A stretch of DNA of 64,000 nucleotides from a beta proteobacterium L13 (GTDB taxonomy: Bacteria > Pseudomonadota > Gammaproteobacteria > Burkholderiales > Chromobacteriaceae): positions 1 to 64,000 of the forward strand of contig AMYZ01000010.1 in assembly GCA_000335715.1 (NCBI GenBank). Reading direction: 5' to 3'. This document shows positions 7,700-17,205 of this stretch, in pieces. Below the pieces are notes generated by a model. It worked only from the letters and a program-made list of their open reading frames with translations, ran no database searches and had not been told where the DNA came from. Positions within the stretch are counted from its first letter, which is position 1. Each line of letters opens with the position of its first letter. Made by a program: the position numbers and the translations under genes.

Positions 7700-9976
7700 A
7701 TGGACGAGCAATTGCGCCAAGCCGCACTCGATTTCCACCAGTTCCCGCAGCCGGGCAAGATCCAGGTCGCCCCAACCAAACCGCTGGCCACCCAGCGCGA
7801 CCTGGCCCTTGCCTACTCCCCGGGCGTAGCCGCACCTTGCGACGCTATCGTGGAAGACCCGCTGAATGCCTATAAATACACCGCCCGTGGCAACCTGGTT
7901 GCCGTGGTCACCAACGGTACCGCCGTACTGGGCCTGGGCAATATCGGCCCGCTGGCCGGCAAGCCGGTGATGGAAGGCAAGGGCGTACTGTTCAAGAAGT
8001 TTGCCGGTGTTGACGTATTCGACATCGAACTGGACGAGAACGACCCGGACAAGCTGGTAGACATCATCTGCGCGATGGAGCCGACTTTCGGCGGCATCAA
8101 CCTGGAAGACATCAAGGCCCCCGAGTGCTTCTACATCGAGAAGAAGTGCCGTGAGCGCATGAACATTCCGGTATTCCACGACGACCAGCACGGCACCGCC
8201 ATCGTGGCCGCCGCCGCAGTACTGAACTCGCTGCGCCTGGTAAACAAGGAAATCGGTAGCGTACGCGTGGTAACGTCTGGCGCCGGCGCCGCTGCCATCG
8301 CCTGCCTGGAGCTGATGGTAGCGCTGGGCGTGAAACGCGAAAACATCACCGTCTGCGATTCCAAAGGTGTGATCTACCAGGACCGCGACGACAAGATGGA
8401 CGAGTCGAAAAAACGCTTCGCCATCCCGGATAACGGCCAGCGTAAACTGGCCGACGCCATGGTTGGCGCCGACATTTTCATGGGTCTGTCCGGCCCGAAA
8501 CTGGTTACGCAGGACATGGTGAAATCCATGGCTGCCTACCCGGTGATTCTGGCCATGGCCAACCCGGAACCGGAAATCCTGCCGCCGCTGGTAAAAGAAG
8601 TACGCCCGGACGCCATCATCGGCACCGGCCGTTCGGACTTCCCGAACCAGGTAAACAACGTACTGTGCTTCCCGTTCATCTTCCGTGGTGCGCTGGACGT
8701 TGGCGCCACCACCATCAACGAAGAAATGAAACTGGCCTGCGTACGCGCCATTGCCGACCTGGCCATGGCCGAGCAGAACGACGTGGTAGCGTCTGCCTAC
8801 GGTGACCAGGAGCTGTCTTTCGGCCCGGAATACGTGATTCCGAAACCATTCGACCCGCGCCTGATCGTGAAAATCGCCCCGGCCGTGGCCAAAGCCGCCA
8901 TGGATTCCGGCGTCGCCACCCGCCCGATCAAGGACTTCGACGCCTACGTGGACCAGCTGGCCCAGTTCGTGTACAAGACCAACCTGTTCATGAAACCGGT
9001 ATTCGCCCAGGCCAAGAAAGAAGCCAAGCGCGTAGTACTGGCCGAAGGTGAAGACGAGCGCGTACTGCACGCTACCCAGGAAATCGTATCGCAAGGCCTG
9101 GCCAAGCCTATCCTGATCGGCCGCCCTGCCGTGATTGCCAAGCGTATCGAAAAACTGGGCCTGAAGCTGGAAGCCGGCAAAGACTTCGACCTGGTGAACA
9201 ACGAGTCCGACCCGCGCTTTGGCGACTACTGGAAGGAATACTACAACCTGATGAAGCGCAAAGGCGTTTCGCAGGAGCAGGCTCGTCGCCGCGTCATCGG
9301 CAACACCACCCTGATCGGCGCGCTGATGGTACGCCGCGGTGAAGCCGACGCACTGATCTGCGGCACCTACGGCACCTACCGCCAGCATCTGGACATCGTG
9401 CGCGACGTCATTGGCTACGCCCGTGAAGACAAAGTGGCCGGCGCCATGAACGCGCTGATCCTGCCTACCGGCAACATCTTCATCACCGACACCTACGTCA
9501 ACGAATCGCCAGATGCACCACAGCTGGCCGCCATTACCGAAATGGCCGCCCGTGCGGTAAGCCGCTTCGGTATCGCCCCGAAAGTGGCCCTGCTGTCCAA
9601 CTCCAGCTTCGGCACCTGGAACACCGAAGGCGCCAGCAAGATGCGCGACGCGCTGGAGCTGATCCAGGCCGCCCACCCGACACTGGAAATCGATGGCGAG
9701 ATGCAAGGCGACGCCGCGCTGGTAGAAGCCATCCGCCAGCAAGCCATGCCGGACAGCACCCTGAAAGGCGCGGCCAACCTGCTGGTAATGCCGAACGTGG
9801 AAGCCGCCAACATCAGCTACAACCTGCTGCGTGTTTCTGCCTCCGACGGCGTGACAATCGGCCCTATCCTGATGGGCATGGCCAAGCCGGTGCACATCCT
9901 GACGCAGATCTCGTCGGTACGCCGCATTGTGAACATGGTGGCCCTGGCTGCTGTGGACGCACAGAACGGCAACTGA
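7700..9976 (+). CDS. maeB: NADP-dependent malic enzyme MaeB (malic enzyme plus phosphotransacetylase-like domain)
   Basis: Cytoplasmic enzyme, 758 aa, converting malate to pyruvate, CO2 and NADPH. The N-terminal half (to about 430) is a malic enzyme with [21 protein letters not shown], metal-binding EDIKAPEC and VFHDDQHGT, and a Rossmann motif [10 protein letters not shown]. The C-terminal half (about 430-758) is the phosphotransacetylase-like domain found in MaeB, which senses acetyl-CoA and generally lacks transacetylase activity. A -10-like TATAAT occurs at 7648-7653, but no clear -35 was seen. A terminator with a UUCG-type loop follows. Its place after dctPQM suggests joint use of C4-dicarboxylates. 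Confidence 0.95.
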   Translation: MDEQLRQAALDFHQFPQPGKIQVAPTKPLATQRDLALAYSPGVAAPCDAIVEDPLNAYKYTARGNLVAVVTNGTAVLGLGNIGPLAGKPVMEGKGVLFKKFAGVDVFDIELDENDPDKLVDIICAMEPTFGGINLEDIKAPECFYIEKKCRERMNIPVFHDDQHGTAIVAAAAVLNSLRLVNKEIGSVRVVTSGAGAAAIACLELMVALGVKRENITVCDSKGVIYQDRDDKMDESKKRFAIPDNGQRKLADAMVGADIFMGLSGPKLVTQDMVKSMAAYPVILAMANPEPEILPPLVKEVRPDAIIGTGRSDFPNQVNNVLCFPFIFRGALDVGATTINEEMKLACVRAIADLAMAEQNDVVASAYGDQELSFGPEYVIPKPFDPRLIVKIAPAVAKAAMDSGVATRPIKDFDAYVDQLAQFVYKTNLFMKPVFAQAKKEAKRVVLAEGEDERVLHATQEIVSQGLAKPILIGRPAVIAKRIEKLGLKLEAGKDFDLVNNESDPRFGDYWKEYYNLMKRKGVSQEQARRRVIGNTTLIGALMVRRGEADALICGTYGTYRQHLDIVRDVIGYAREDKVAGAMNALILPTGNIFITDTYVNESPDAPQLAAITEMAARAVSRFGIAPKVALLSNSSFGTWNTEGASKMRDALELIQAAHPTLEIDGEMQGDAALVEAIRQQAMPDSTLKGAANLLVMPNVEAANISYNLLRVSASDGVTIGPILMGMAKPVHILTQISSVRRIVNMVALAAVDAQNGN

Positions 9977-10001
9977 TCCATCCTGCCAGGGGCAGCATGA
10001 C

Positions 10002-10029
10002 AACGGGCACCTTCGGGTGCCCGTTTTTT
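10002..10029 (+). terminator. rho-independent terminator after maeB
   Basis: A 10-bp stem AACGGGCACC / GGTGCCCGTT closed by a TTCG tetraloop (10012-10015), followed by a T run ending at 10029. Confidence 0.92.
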
Positions 10030-10101
10030 ATTGCCAGACGCATGCCCGCCCCGGCATTCTGCACTAAGATACAGCCACAACAACCCGAACCAGGAGCCAG
10101 C

Positions 10102-10344
10102 ATGAGTGCCGAATTCAACCCAGCCGACCCGTTTGCCCTGTTCCGCCAGATGATGCAGTCCGCCACGCCGCCGGGCGCCCAGCCCTTTCTGCCCCCGATG
10201 AGCGTGGAAGAAGTCGAGCGCAAGATCGCCGAGCTCAAAGTGGTGGAAACCTGGCTCACCATGAATCTCGGCATGTTATCCATGCAAATCAAGACCCTGG
10301 AAATGCAGAAGGCCGCCATCGCCGCCCTGCGCCCGAAAGAATAA
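10102..10344 (+). CDS. PhaM-like PHA granule regulatory protein (small)
   Basis: 80-aa acidic, helical protein. The stretch VEEVERKIAELKVVETWLTMNLGMLSMQIKTLEMQ resembles the conserved core of PhaM, a betaproteobacterial protein that activates PHB synthase and tethers PHB granules to the nucleoid. The Lys-rich DNA-binding tail of Ralstonia PhaM is missing, so this would be a short form. The ATG at 10102 was chosen because CAGGAG lies at 10091-10096 and the in-frame upstream region crosses the maeB terminator. Assignment rests on remembered family similarity. PHB genes at 32146-33702 support the context. Confidence 0.6.
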   Translation: MSAEFNPADPFALFRQMMQSATPPGAQPFLPPMSVEEVERKIAELKVVETWLTMNLGMLSMQIKTLEMQKAAIAALRPKE

Positions 10345-10360
10345 GCCGCCCCGCCCTGCC

Positions 10361-10391
10361 ATGGTTGGCCGCACCCGCTGCGGCCAACCAT
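10361..10391. repeat. inverted pair of DUS-like words, terminator-like
   Basis: Perfect 13-bp arms ATGGTTGGCCGCA (10361-10373) and TGCGGCCAACCAT (10379-10391) with a 5-nt loop, between the PhaM-like gene and dnaE. Only a weak T tract follows (GTTTCATTT), so termination may be partial. It holds two GTTGGCCGC copies in opposite orientation. Confidence 0.75.
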
Positions 10392-10434
10392 GTTTCATTT
10401 GGACAGCACGCGCCGCACCGGTAAAATGCCCGCC

Positions 10435-13400
10435 ATGAACGCACCCCGCTTTGTCCATCTTCGCCTCCATTCGGAGTTTTCCATTACCGACGGCATTGTC
10501 CGCCTGGACGACGCCATCAAACGCGCCGTCAAGGACGGCATGCCGGCGCTGGGCATGTCCGACCTGATGAACATCTTCGGCATGGTCAAGTTTTACAAGG
10601 CCTGCCGCGGCAAGGGCATCAAGCCCATTGTGTCCTGCGACATCTGGCTGGAAAACGGCGAGGATCGCGACAAGCCCTTCCGGCTGATGCTTACCGCCAA
10701 GAACCGCGAAGGCTACCGCCGGCTATGCGAGCTGCTCACCCGCGCTTTTACCCATAACCAGTACCGTGGCCGCGCCGAGATCAAGCGTGCCTGGCTGGAA
10801 GAAGGCGACAACAGCAACCTGCTGTGCATGTCCGGTGCCCACCTAGGCGACGTGGGTGTGGCGTTTGCCAACGGCAACGCCGACGAAGCACGCAGCCGCG
10901 CAGAATACTGGGCCCAGCTGTTCCCTGGCGCGTTTTATCTGGAGCTACAGCGCACCGATAACGCCCAGGTAGAAAACATCCTGCAGTCCACACTGTGGCT
11001 GGCGGGCGAAACCGGCCTGCCGGTGGTGGCCACCCACCCGATCCAGTTCATGGACCCGGACGATTTCAAGGCGCATGAAGCACGGGTGTGCATTGCCGAA
11101 GGCTACACGCTGGGCGACAAACGCCGCCCGCGCAGCTTTAGCGAATGCCAGTACTTCCTCAGTACCGAGCAGATGCTGGAACGCTTCGCCGACATTCCCG
11201 AGGCGCTGGAAAACACGGTGCAGATTGCCCGCCGCTGCAATATCAACGTGGTGCTGGGCAAAAACTACCTGCCGGACTTCCCCACGCCGGACGGCATGAC
11301 GCTGAACGACTTTCTGGTGTACGAAGCCAAGCGCGGGCTGGACATGCGCCTGGGGCAGCTGTACCCGGATGCGGCCGAGCGCGAAGCACGCCGCCCGGAA
11401 TACGACGCGCGGCTGAAGTTCGAGTGCGACACCATCATCCAGATGGGCTTCCCCGGCTACTTCCTGATCGTGGCCGACTTTATCCAGTGGGGTAAGGCCA
11501 ACGGCTGCCCGGTAGGCCCTGGCCGGGGCTCCGGTGCCGGCTCGCTGGTGGCCTACAGCCTCAGCATTACCGACCTGGACCCGCTGAAGTACGCCCTACT
11601 GTTCGAGCGTTTCCTGAACCCGGAACGGGTATCGATGCCCGACTTCGACGTGGACTTCTGCCAGGAAAACCGCTGGCGCGTGATCGAATACACGCGCCGC
11701 AAATACGGTGAAGAGGCGGTGAGCCAGATCGCCACCTTCGGCACCATGTCGTCCAAATCGGTGATCCGTGACGTTGGCCGCGTGCTCGACCTGCCCTTCG
11801 GCCTGTGCGACAAACTGTCCAAGCTGATTCCGCTGGAGGCCAACAAGCCGCTGAGCCTGGAAAAAGCCATGGCCGCCGAGCCGCAAATCGGCGAAACCAT
11901 CGAAAGCGAAGGCGCAAACGAGCTGATCGAGCTGGCCATGAAGCTGGAAGACCTCACGCGCGGCATCGGCATGCACGCCGGTGGCGTGCTGATTGCCCCC
12001 GGCAAGCTCACCGACTTCTGCCCGCTGTACATCGCCAGCGGTGACGGCGCCGCGCCGGTATCGATGTACGACAAGGACGACGTAGAACAAATCGGCCTGG
12101 TGAAGTTCGACTTTCTGGGCCTGCGCAACCTCACCATCATCGAGCTGGCGCAAAAGTACATCAAGGACCTCAGCGGCGAAGACGTAGACGTGGCCAAGCT
12201 GCCACTGGACGACGCGCTGGCCTACAAAGTGTTTGCCAACGCCAACACCACCGGCGTGTTCCAGTTCGAATCCACCGGCATGAAGAAGATGCTGGTAGAG
12301 GCCAAGCCCAGCAAGTTCGAAGAGATTATCGCCTTCGTGGCGCTGTACCGCCCCGGCCCGATGGACCTGATCCCCGACTTTATCCAGCGTATGCACGGTG
12401 CCAAATTCGAGTACCTGCACCCGCTGCTGGAGCCGGTACTGGCGCCCACCTACGGCATTATGGTGTACCAGGAACAGGTGATGCAGGCGGCGCAGGTGTG
12501 CGGCGGCTACAGCCTGGGCGGCGCCGACTTGCTGCGTCGCGCCATGGGTAAGAAAAAAGTCGAGGAGATGGTGGCGCAGCGCGCCATGTTCGTGGAAGGC
12601 GCGGCCAAACAGGGCATCGAAAAAGCCAAGGCCGACGAAATCTTCGACTACATGGAAAAATTCGCCGGCTATGGTTTCAACAAATCGCACGCCGCCGCCT
12701 ACGCGCTGGTGGCCTACCATACCGCCTGGCTCAAAGCGCACCACGCGGCCGCCTACATGGCCGCCACCATGTCCACCGAACTGGACAACACCGACCAGCT
12801 GAAGGTGTTCTACGACGACGCCACCGACAACAAGAACGGCCTACGCTTTTTGCCACCAGACGTGAACCACAGCTTCTACCGCTTTGTGCCGGTAGACCGC
12901 AAACACATCCGCTACGCGCTGGGTGCCATCAAGGGCACCGGCGAGTCGGCAGTGGAGCACATCGTGCAAGTGCGCGAGTCGGGTGGCCCGTTTACCAGCC
13001 TGTTCGACTTCTGCCACCGCACCGACAAGAAAATCGTCAACAAACGCGTGATCGAAGCACTGATCCGCGCCGGCGCCTTCGACAGCATCGAGCCCAACCG
13101 CGCCCTGCTGTTCAGCAACGTGGCACTGGCCATGACCGCAGCCGAGCAGCAAGCGGCCAACGCCAACCAGGGCGGCCTGTTTGACATGTTCGACGACGAC
13201 AGCGCGCCCAGCGTGGACATGGTGGCGTGCAAGCCCTGGCCGGCAGCCATCCAGCTGGCCGAAGAAAAGATCGCCATCGGCTTTTACTTGTCTGGCCACC
13301 CGTTCTCGGCCTACGAAAAAGAAGTGCGCGGCTTTATCCGCACTCCGCTGGCCAAGCTGGCACCGCGGCGCGAGCCGCAGCTGCTGGCCGGTTTCGTTAC

Positions 13401-13869
13401 CGGCATCCGCACCAAGGTGGGCAACCGCGGCAAGATGGCCTTCATCCAGCTGGACGATGGCACGGCCAAGGTAGAAGTGAGCCTGTTTGCCGAGGCAGTA
13501 GACGCCAACCGCAACAAGCTGAAAGACGACGTGGTGCTGGTGGTGGAAGGCAAGGTAAGCGAAGACCGCTTCAGCGGCGGCATGCGCATCATCGCCGAAA
13601 ACCTGTACGAGCTGGGCGAGGCGCGCAGCCGCTATGCGCGCAGCCTGTCGGTACAGATGCACCCGCGCCACGACGTGGCCACGCTGCGCAATATCATCAC
13701 CCCCTACCGCAGTGAAGACAGCGGCTGCCCCTTGCGCATTACCTACCACACAGGCAAAGCCAAAGGCGACCTGATGCTGCCGCCGCAGTGGGGCGTACGG
13801 CTGGACGACGCCCTGCTGATGACGCTGGAAGACTGGCTGGGCGACAACAGCGTGAAGATCCTGTGGTAA
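10435..13869 (+). CDS. dnaE: DNA polymerase III alpha subunit DnaE
   Basis: Replicative polymerase catalytic subunit, 1144 aa, cytoplasmic. A PHP domain opens the protein (FVHLRLHSEFS). The polymerase core has GPGRGSGAGSLVAY and the catalytic motif PDFDVDF with Asp403 and Asp405, almost the E. coli numbering (401, 403). YQEQVMQ, GYGFNKSHAAAYA and an OB-fold region (about residues 980-1060) follow. The ATG at 10435 (MNAPRFVHLRLHSEF) was preferred over an in-frame ATG at 10426, because conserved sequence starts directly there. Two DUS-like words lie inside, both in frame (V-G-R at 11773, A-A-N at 13153). Confidence 0.96.
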   Translation: MNAPRFVHLRLHSEFSITDGIVRLDDAIKRAVKDGMPALGMSDLMNIFGMVKFYKACRGKGIKPIVSCDIWLENGEDRDKPFRLMLTAKNREGYRRLCELLTRAFTHNQYRGRAEIKRAWLEEGDNSNLLCMSGAHLGDVGVAFANGNADEARSRAEYWAQLFPGAFYLELQRTDNAQVENILQSTLWLAGETGLPVVATHPIQFMDPDDFKAHEARVCIAEGYTLGDKRRPRSFSECQYFLSTEQMLERFADIPEALENTVQIARRCNINVVLGKNYLPDFPTPDGMTLNDFLVYEAKRGLDMRLGQLYPDAAEREARRPEYDARLKFECDTIIQMGFPGYFLIVADFIQWGKANGCPVGPGRGSGAGSLVAYSLSITDLDPLKYALLFERFLNPERVSMPDFDVDFCQENRWRVIEYTRRKYGEEAVSQIATFGTMSSKSVIRDVGRVLDLPFGLCDKLSKLIPLEANKPLSLEKAMAAEPQIGETIESEGANELIELAMKLEDLTRGIGMHAGGVLIAPGKLTDFCPLYIASGDGAAPVSMYDKDDVEQIGLVKFDFLGLRNLTIIELAQKYIKDLSGEDVDVAKLPLDDALAYKVFANANTTGVFQFESTGMKKMLVEAKPSKFEEIIAFVALYRPGPMDLIPDFIQRMHGAKFEYLHPLLEPVLAPTYGIMVYQEQVMQAAQVCGGYSLGGADLLRRAMGKKKVEEMVAQRAMFVEGAAKQGIEKAKADEIFDYMEKFAGYGFNKSHAAAYALVAYHTAWLKAHHAAAYMAATMSTELDNTDQLKVFYDDATDNKNGLRFLPPDVNHSFYRFVPVDRKHIRYALGAIKGTGESAVEHIVQVRESGGPFTSLFDFCHRTDKKIVNKRVIEALIRAGAFDSIEPNRALLFSNVALAMTAAEQQAANANQGGLFDMFDDDSAPSVDMVACKPWPAAIQLAEEKIAIGFYLSGHPFSAYEKEVRGFIRTPLAKLAPRREPQLLAGFVTGIRTKVGNRGKMAFIQLDDGTAKVEVSLFAEAVDANRNKLKDDVVLVVEGKVSEDRFSGGMRIIAENLYELGEARSRYARSLSVQMHPRHDVATLRNIITPYRSEDSGCPLRITYHTGKAKGDLMLPPQWGVRLDDALLMTLEDWLGDNSVKILW

Positions 13870-14080
13870 CACGGCGGCCCTGCGGGGCCGCTCAGGCTGC
13901 TGACAAAGTACCGGCCAAGGTTTGACCGGACCCGGCAAAGCCGGGCCGCTCCACGCAAGCCTTTGCATCCGCAGCCTTCCTGTTTACAAGACAAAGCCTG
14001 TTTGCGTTGCAAACAGGCTTTGTCATCAATCTCAGCGCCCCTGCGGGGCCGCTTTTCCTTGACCCGACACAACACTCACC
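13870..14080 (+). repeat. cluster of hairpins and a 15-bp direct repeat after dnaE
   Basis: No gene is seen in this 211-bp spacer. It holds four hairpins: GCGGCCC/GGGCCGC at about 13874-13891, CCCGGC-AAA-GCCGGG at 13931-13945, a perfect 15-bp stem ACAAAGCCTGTTTGC / GCAAACAGGCTTTGT (13991-14005, 14009-14023), and GCCCC-TGC-GGGGC at about 14038-14050. CCCTGCGGGGCCGCT occurs twice as a direct repeat (13878-13892 and 14039-14053). The 15-bp hairpin probably terminates dnaE although no T run follows. The rest resembles a REP-like extragenic element. Confidence 0.65.
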
Positions 14081-14431
14081 ATGAACCTGCTTTCACCTTA
14101 CCTGGCCACCCCTGTGCTGCTGGTACTGTCCAATGTCTTCATGACTTTTGCCTGGTACGCCCACCTGAAAGACGCCAGCCACAAGGCATGGTATGTGGCG
14201 GCTTTGGCCAGCTGGGGCATTGCCCTGTTCGAATACTTGCTGCAGGTGCCGGCCAACCGCATTGGCTACGGCACATTTACCTTGTCGCAGCTGAAAATCA
14301 TCCAGGAAGTCATCAGCCTGTCGGTGTTCATTCCCTTTGCCATCTTTTACATGAACCAGCCGTTCAAGTGGGACTACGTGTGGGCGGGGGCATGCCTGGT
14401 GGGCGCGGTGTATTTCATGTTTCGCGGCTAG
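14081..14431 (+). CDS. DUF486 family small membrane protein
   Basis: 116-aa inner membrane protein with four hydrophobic helices, matching the DUF486/DMT-like family of unknown function. Recognisable segments are NVFMTFAWYAHLK near the N terminus, FEYLLQVPANRIGY in the middle and QLKIIQEVISLSVFIPFA after it. A role as a small transporter is only suggested by fold class. The gene stands alone between the dnaE downstream hairpins and the exported-protein operon. Confidence 0.8.
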   Translation: MNLLSPYLATPVLLVLSNVFMTFAWYAHLKDASHKAWYVAALASWGIALFEYLLQVPANRIGYGTFTLSQLKIIQEVISLSVFIPFAIFYMNQPFKWDYVWAGACLVGAVYFMFRG

Positions 14432-14504
14432 CGTCTGTTGCGGCCAACCTGGCATCTACGCCCCATACCGCGCTACCAAGCCACGCGTATACAAAATCGG
14501 CCAG

Positions 14505-14532
14505 TTGCCAAAAGCGACTCTGCTAACATAAA
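14505..14532 (+). promoter_or_regulatory. candidate sigma70 promoter of the OmpA/caspase/CHAT operon
   Basis: TTGCCA (14505-14510) and CATAAA (14527-14532) with 16 bp between, 26 nt upstream of the first gene. The -10 is poor (four of six), so this is tentative. Confidence 0.35.
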
Positions 14533-14558
14533 GCACTTCTATACAAACCCCGCCACCC

Positions 14559-15212
14559 ATGAAAACGACATTGTGCCTGCTACTGGCCACCTTGCTGGCC
14601 GCCCCGCTGGCTGAAGCTCAGACGCCGCTAGATGCCGACGCCCTGATCCGTCAGCTCAAACCCGCCACCACACGCGGATTGCGTAACCTCAATGTCCAGG
14701 CCGTACCAGCGACACCGGTAGCCCCTGCAGCCCCAAGCTCAGCTGCCGATGTCACAGCCACCAGCCCGCAAGCGCCTGCCCCCCTTGCACCAGATCAACC
14801 CGATAGCGTAACGCTGCCCGCCCCAGCCCCAGTGGCAGCAACCCCTGCGGCCAACCCGACAGTCGACCCGGCACCCAGTGTGTCGCTGGCGATTCAGTTC
14901 GAGTACAACTCTGCCCGGGTCAGCCAGGCCAGCTACCAGACATTGCAGCAGCTTTCCCGCGCATTGCAGTCGCCAGAGCTGCTGGATTACCGCTTCCGCA
15001 TTGAAGGGCATACCGACGCCAAGGGCCAGGCCACCTACAACCGCAAGTTGTCGCAGTCGCGCGCCGATGAAGTACGCCGTGTCCTGATGACACTAGGGGT
15101 GGCGGGCGAGCGTCTGAGCAGTACCGGCCTGGGGGCCAGCCAACTGGCGCTGCCATCGCAACCGTATGCGGCAGAGAACCGTCGTGTCCGCATCGTCAAC
15201 CTGGCACCGTAA
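14559..15212 (+). CDS. OmpA-domain exported protein
   Basis: 217-aa protein with a Sec signal peptide (cleavage near AEAQ, residue 20). A long Pro/Ala-rich linker (about residues 45-105) follows. The C-terminal OmpA peptidoglycan-binding domain (about 108-215) carries the signature FRIEGHTDAKG with the conserved Asp and the downstream NRRVRI Arg. It has no beta-barrel, so it probably sits in the periplasm bound to peptidoglycan. It is the first gene of four co-directional genes for exported proteins with gaps of 14 and 11 nt and then a 1-nt overlap, suggesting a cell-wall anchor for the caspase/CHAT system. Confidence 0.85.
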   Translation: MKTTLCLLLATLLAAPLAEAQTPLDADALIRQLKPATTRGLRNLNVQAVPATPVAPAAPSSAADVTATSPQAPAPLAPDQPDSVTLPAPAPVAATPAANPTVDPAPSVSLAIQFEYNSARVSQASYQTLQQLSRALQSPELLDYRFRIEGHTDAKGQATYNRKLSQSRADEVRRVLMTLGVAGERLSSTGLGASQLALPSQPYAAENRRVRIVNLAP

Positions 15213-15226
15213 GACAGGAGCCTGCC

Positions 15227-16735
15227 ATGAAACACCGTCTTTCCATGCTTGCGGCAGTATGTGCACTGGCCATCCCGGCGCTGCCTACGCTCGCCCAAAA
15301 GCTGCCAGCCAGCCAGGGCAGCCGCCACGCACTCATCATCGGCATCGGGCAATACAGTAACCCGGCGATCAGCTCGCTGGGCGGCGTGCAGTACGATATG
15401 GAAAGCGCCCGCCGCATGGCGCAAAGCATGGGTATTCCCCCGGAAAACATGCACTTTGTACGGGACGGTGCCGCTACCGTGGCGGAAATCACCAGCCAGA
15501 TCAAGGCGCTGGATCAACGCCTGGTGGCGGGTGATCGCGTGTTTGTCTATTACTCCGGCCACGGTACGCGCTGGCATGAGCCGGAGGCGGCAGAAGGCGT
15601 GTGTACCGAAGGCCTGGTGGCCAGTGACGGCCAGGTCTTGAGCAACAAGATGATCAGCCAGCTGCTGACGCCGATTGCCGCCAAGGCCGACAAGATGATG
15701 GTGTTTTACGATGCCTGTTTTTCCGGTGGCGTGGCGGGCAAACCGTTCCTGACCCGGTCGCTGAAACTGGGTGCGGCCAACCTGACGCCCAAGGTTGCCA
15801 CCAAGGGCAATGCCGACGCCTGTTTCCTGCCCAGCAACTTCCGCACCCGCTCGCTGAGCACAGCACTGCAGCAGCAAGGCAATAATGCGCAGAACGTGGT
15901 ACATATCGCAGCCAGCCGGCCCGACGAAGTATCGTTCGACAATAGCAAGGAAGGCGGCCTGGCCACTACGGCATGGCGTGACTGCCTGCTGGGCGCGGCA
16001 CAAGACCTGGACGACAGCGGCGCCATTACCGTTGATGAAATCACCCGCTGTGCGCAAACCCGGCTGGATCAAAATCTGGCCAATGCCTCGGGCATACTTG
16101 GCCAGCACATGACGCTGGGCGGCAACAGCCAGTTCGTGCCCGCGTGGATCAAGGCCGCCTTTACCGCGCCGCTTGCCCCCACACCGGTGGCAAGCAAACC
16201 GCTGCCACCTGCCGCCCTGCTGGCCGAAATCCACGCCCAGCGCGATGGCCGCCGCCAGTTAGCGGTGATGCCGGACAAGCCTGCGCTGACCATAGGCAAG
16301 GATGCGCTGCAGTTGCACCTTACCCCGGACCGTGACGGCTACCTGTATCTGGCACTGGCGGGTTCCGATGGTGAAAGCCTGTACCTGCTGTACCCCAACC
16401 AGCTGGATGGCGACAACCGTGTGCAGGCCGGCCAGCGCATCGACCTGCCGCGCACCAGCTGGCGTATCACGGCTGGCGGGCCGGCCGGCGACAACACTTT
16501 GCTGGTGATGCTGAGCGACACGCCACGTGATCTGGCGCAGCTGAAAGGCGAAGCCGCCGGGCCGTTCGTGCACACCTTGCTGGATGGCGAAGGCCGCTCC
16601 GTACTGCAACAGACGCTGGGCAGTGGCGGCGCACAATGCCAAACGGCAGGTAGTGCGCTACGCAACCTGCAGCTTGGCCGCCAATGTAACGACAGCTTTG
16701 CCTCTGCCCTGCTGACCATCCGCGAACAACCTTGA
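15227..16735 (+). CDS. exported caspase-family (C14) protease with DUF4384-like C-terminus
   Basis: 502-aa protein with a Sec signal peptide (about residues 1-23, LPTLAQ). The caspase-fold domain (about 30-300) begins RHALIIGIGQY and contains the catalytic His112 in YYSGHGTR and Cys164 in YDACFSGG, so the dyad is intact. After about residue 335 comes a beta-rich domain (DRDGYLYLALAGSDGESLYLLYPN) resembling DUF4384, often fused to bacterial caspases. Most studied bacterial metacaspases are cytoplasmic; here export is predicted. Substrate unknown. It is followed after 11 nt by a small exported protein gene and then the CHAT gene. Confidence 0.85.
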   Translation: MKHRLSMLAAVCALAIPALPTLAQKLPASQGSRHALIIGIGQYSNPAISSLGGVQYDMESARRMAQSMGIPPENMHFVRDGAATVAEITSQIKALDQRLVAGDRVFVYYSGHGTRWHEPEAAEGVCTEGLVASDGQVLSNKMISQLLTPIAAKADKMMVFYDACFSGGVAGKPFLTRSLKLGAANLTPKVATKGNADACFLPSNFRTRSLSTALQQQGNNAQNVVHIAASRPDEVSFDNSKEGGLATTAWRDCLLGAAQDLDDSGAITVDEITRCAQTRLDQNLANASGILGQHMTLGGNSQFVPAWIKAAFTAPLAPTPVASKPLPPAALLAEIHAQRDGRRQLAVMPDKPALTIGKDALQLHLTPDRDGYLYLALAGSDGESLYLLYPNQLDGDNRVQAGQRIDLPRTSWRITAGGPAGDNTLLVMLSDTPRDLAQLKGEAAGPFVHTLLDGEGRSVLQQTLGSGGAQCQTAGSALRNLQLGRQCNDSFASALLTIREQP

Positions 16736-16746
16736 AAGACAGCGCC

Positions 16747-17205
16747 ATGAAAGCACGACTGATTGCGTTAAGCCTGCTGCTGTGCAGCAGCCTGGCACAG
16801 GCCCAACTGGCCACAGAGCCGGTAGCAGAAGCCCGCCAGATGACATTTTTTGACTCCAGACTGTTTGATGGCCAGCTGTACGACGAGCTGTCGCGCAAGC
16901 CAGCGCAGCTGGAAATCATGGTGCCCGGCACCATGACGCTGACGCAGTTTTCGCCGCGACTGGACCGCTGGATGAGCATCATCGGCGAAAGTGGCTCGCT
17001 GGCCTTGCAAGAAACCGCCGAACCACCGCGCCTGGCCCAACGCAGCCTGTTTGCGCTGCTGCCCATGGTGTACAACATGGTGGCCGAAGCCAGGGAAGCA
17101 ATGATGAATGCCCAGGCACGCCAGTACAACGCCACGATTTTCTACCACAAGGACAATGATGGCCGTGCGGTGATCGACCGCGTTCTGCTGAAGCGCAAAC
17201 CCTGA
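16747..17205 (+). CDS. exported protein of unknown function in caspase/CHAT operon
   Basis: 152-aa protein that I do not recognise. A clear Sec signal peptide (MKARLIALSLLLCSSLAQAQ) precedes a mixed alpha/beta mature part with a long helix rich in Met, Ala and Gln near residues 110-130 and a basic C-terminal end (LLKRKP). The ATG at 16747 was preferred over an upstream TTG at 16732 because it starts the signal peptide. It lies between the caspase and the CHAT genes and overlaps the latter by 1 nt (TGATG). Its placement suggests a partner, inhibitor or substrate of the proteases (inference). Confidence 0.7.
   Translation: MKARLIALSLLLCSSLAQAQLATEPVAEARQMTFFDSRLFDGQLYDELSRKPAQLEIMVPGTMTLTQFSPRLDRWMSIIGESGSLALQETAEPPRLAQRSLFALLPMVYNMVAEAREAMMNAQARQYNATIFYHKDNDGRAVIDRVLLKRKP

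Noticed and set aside
7685-10003. Long open frame on the minus strand opposite maeB (over 700 codons)
   Set aside because: It mirrors the GC-rich codon pattern of maeB, has no domain-like composition and is repetitive in His, Gln, Val and Gly. Similar shadows lie opposite glnS and ushA.
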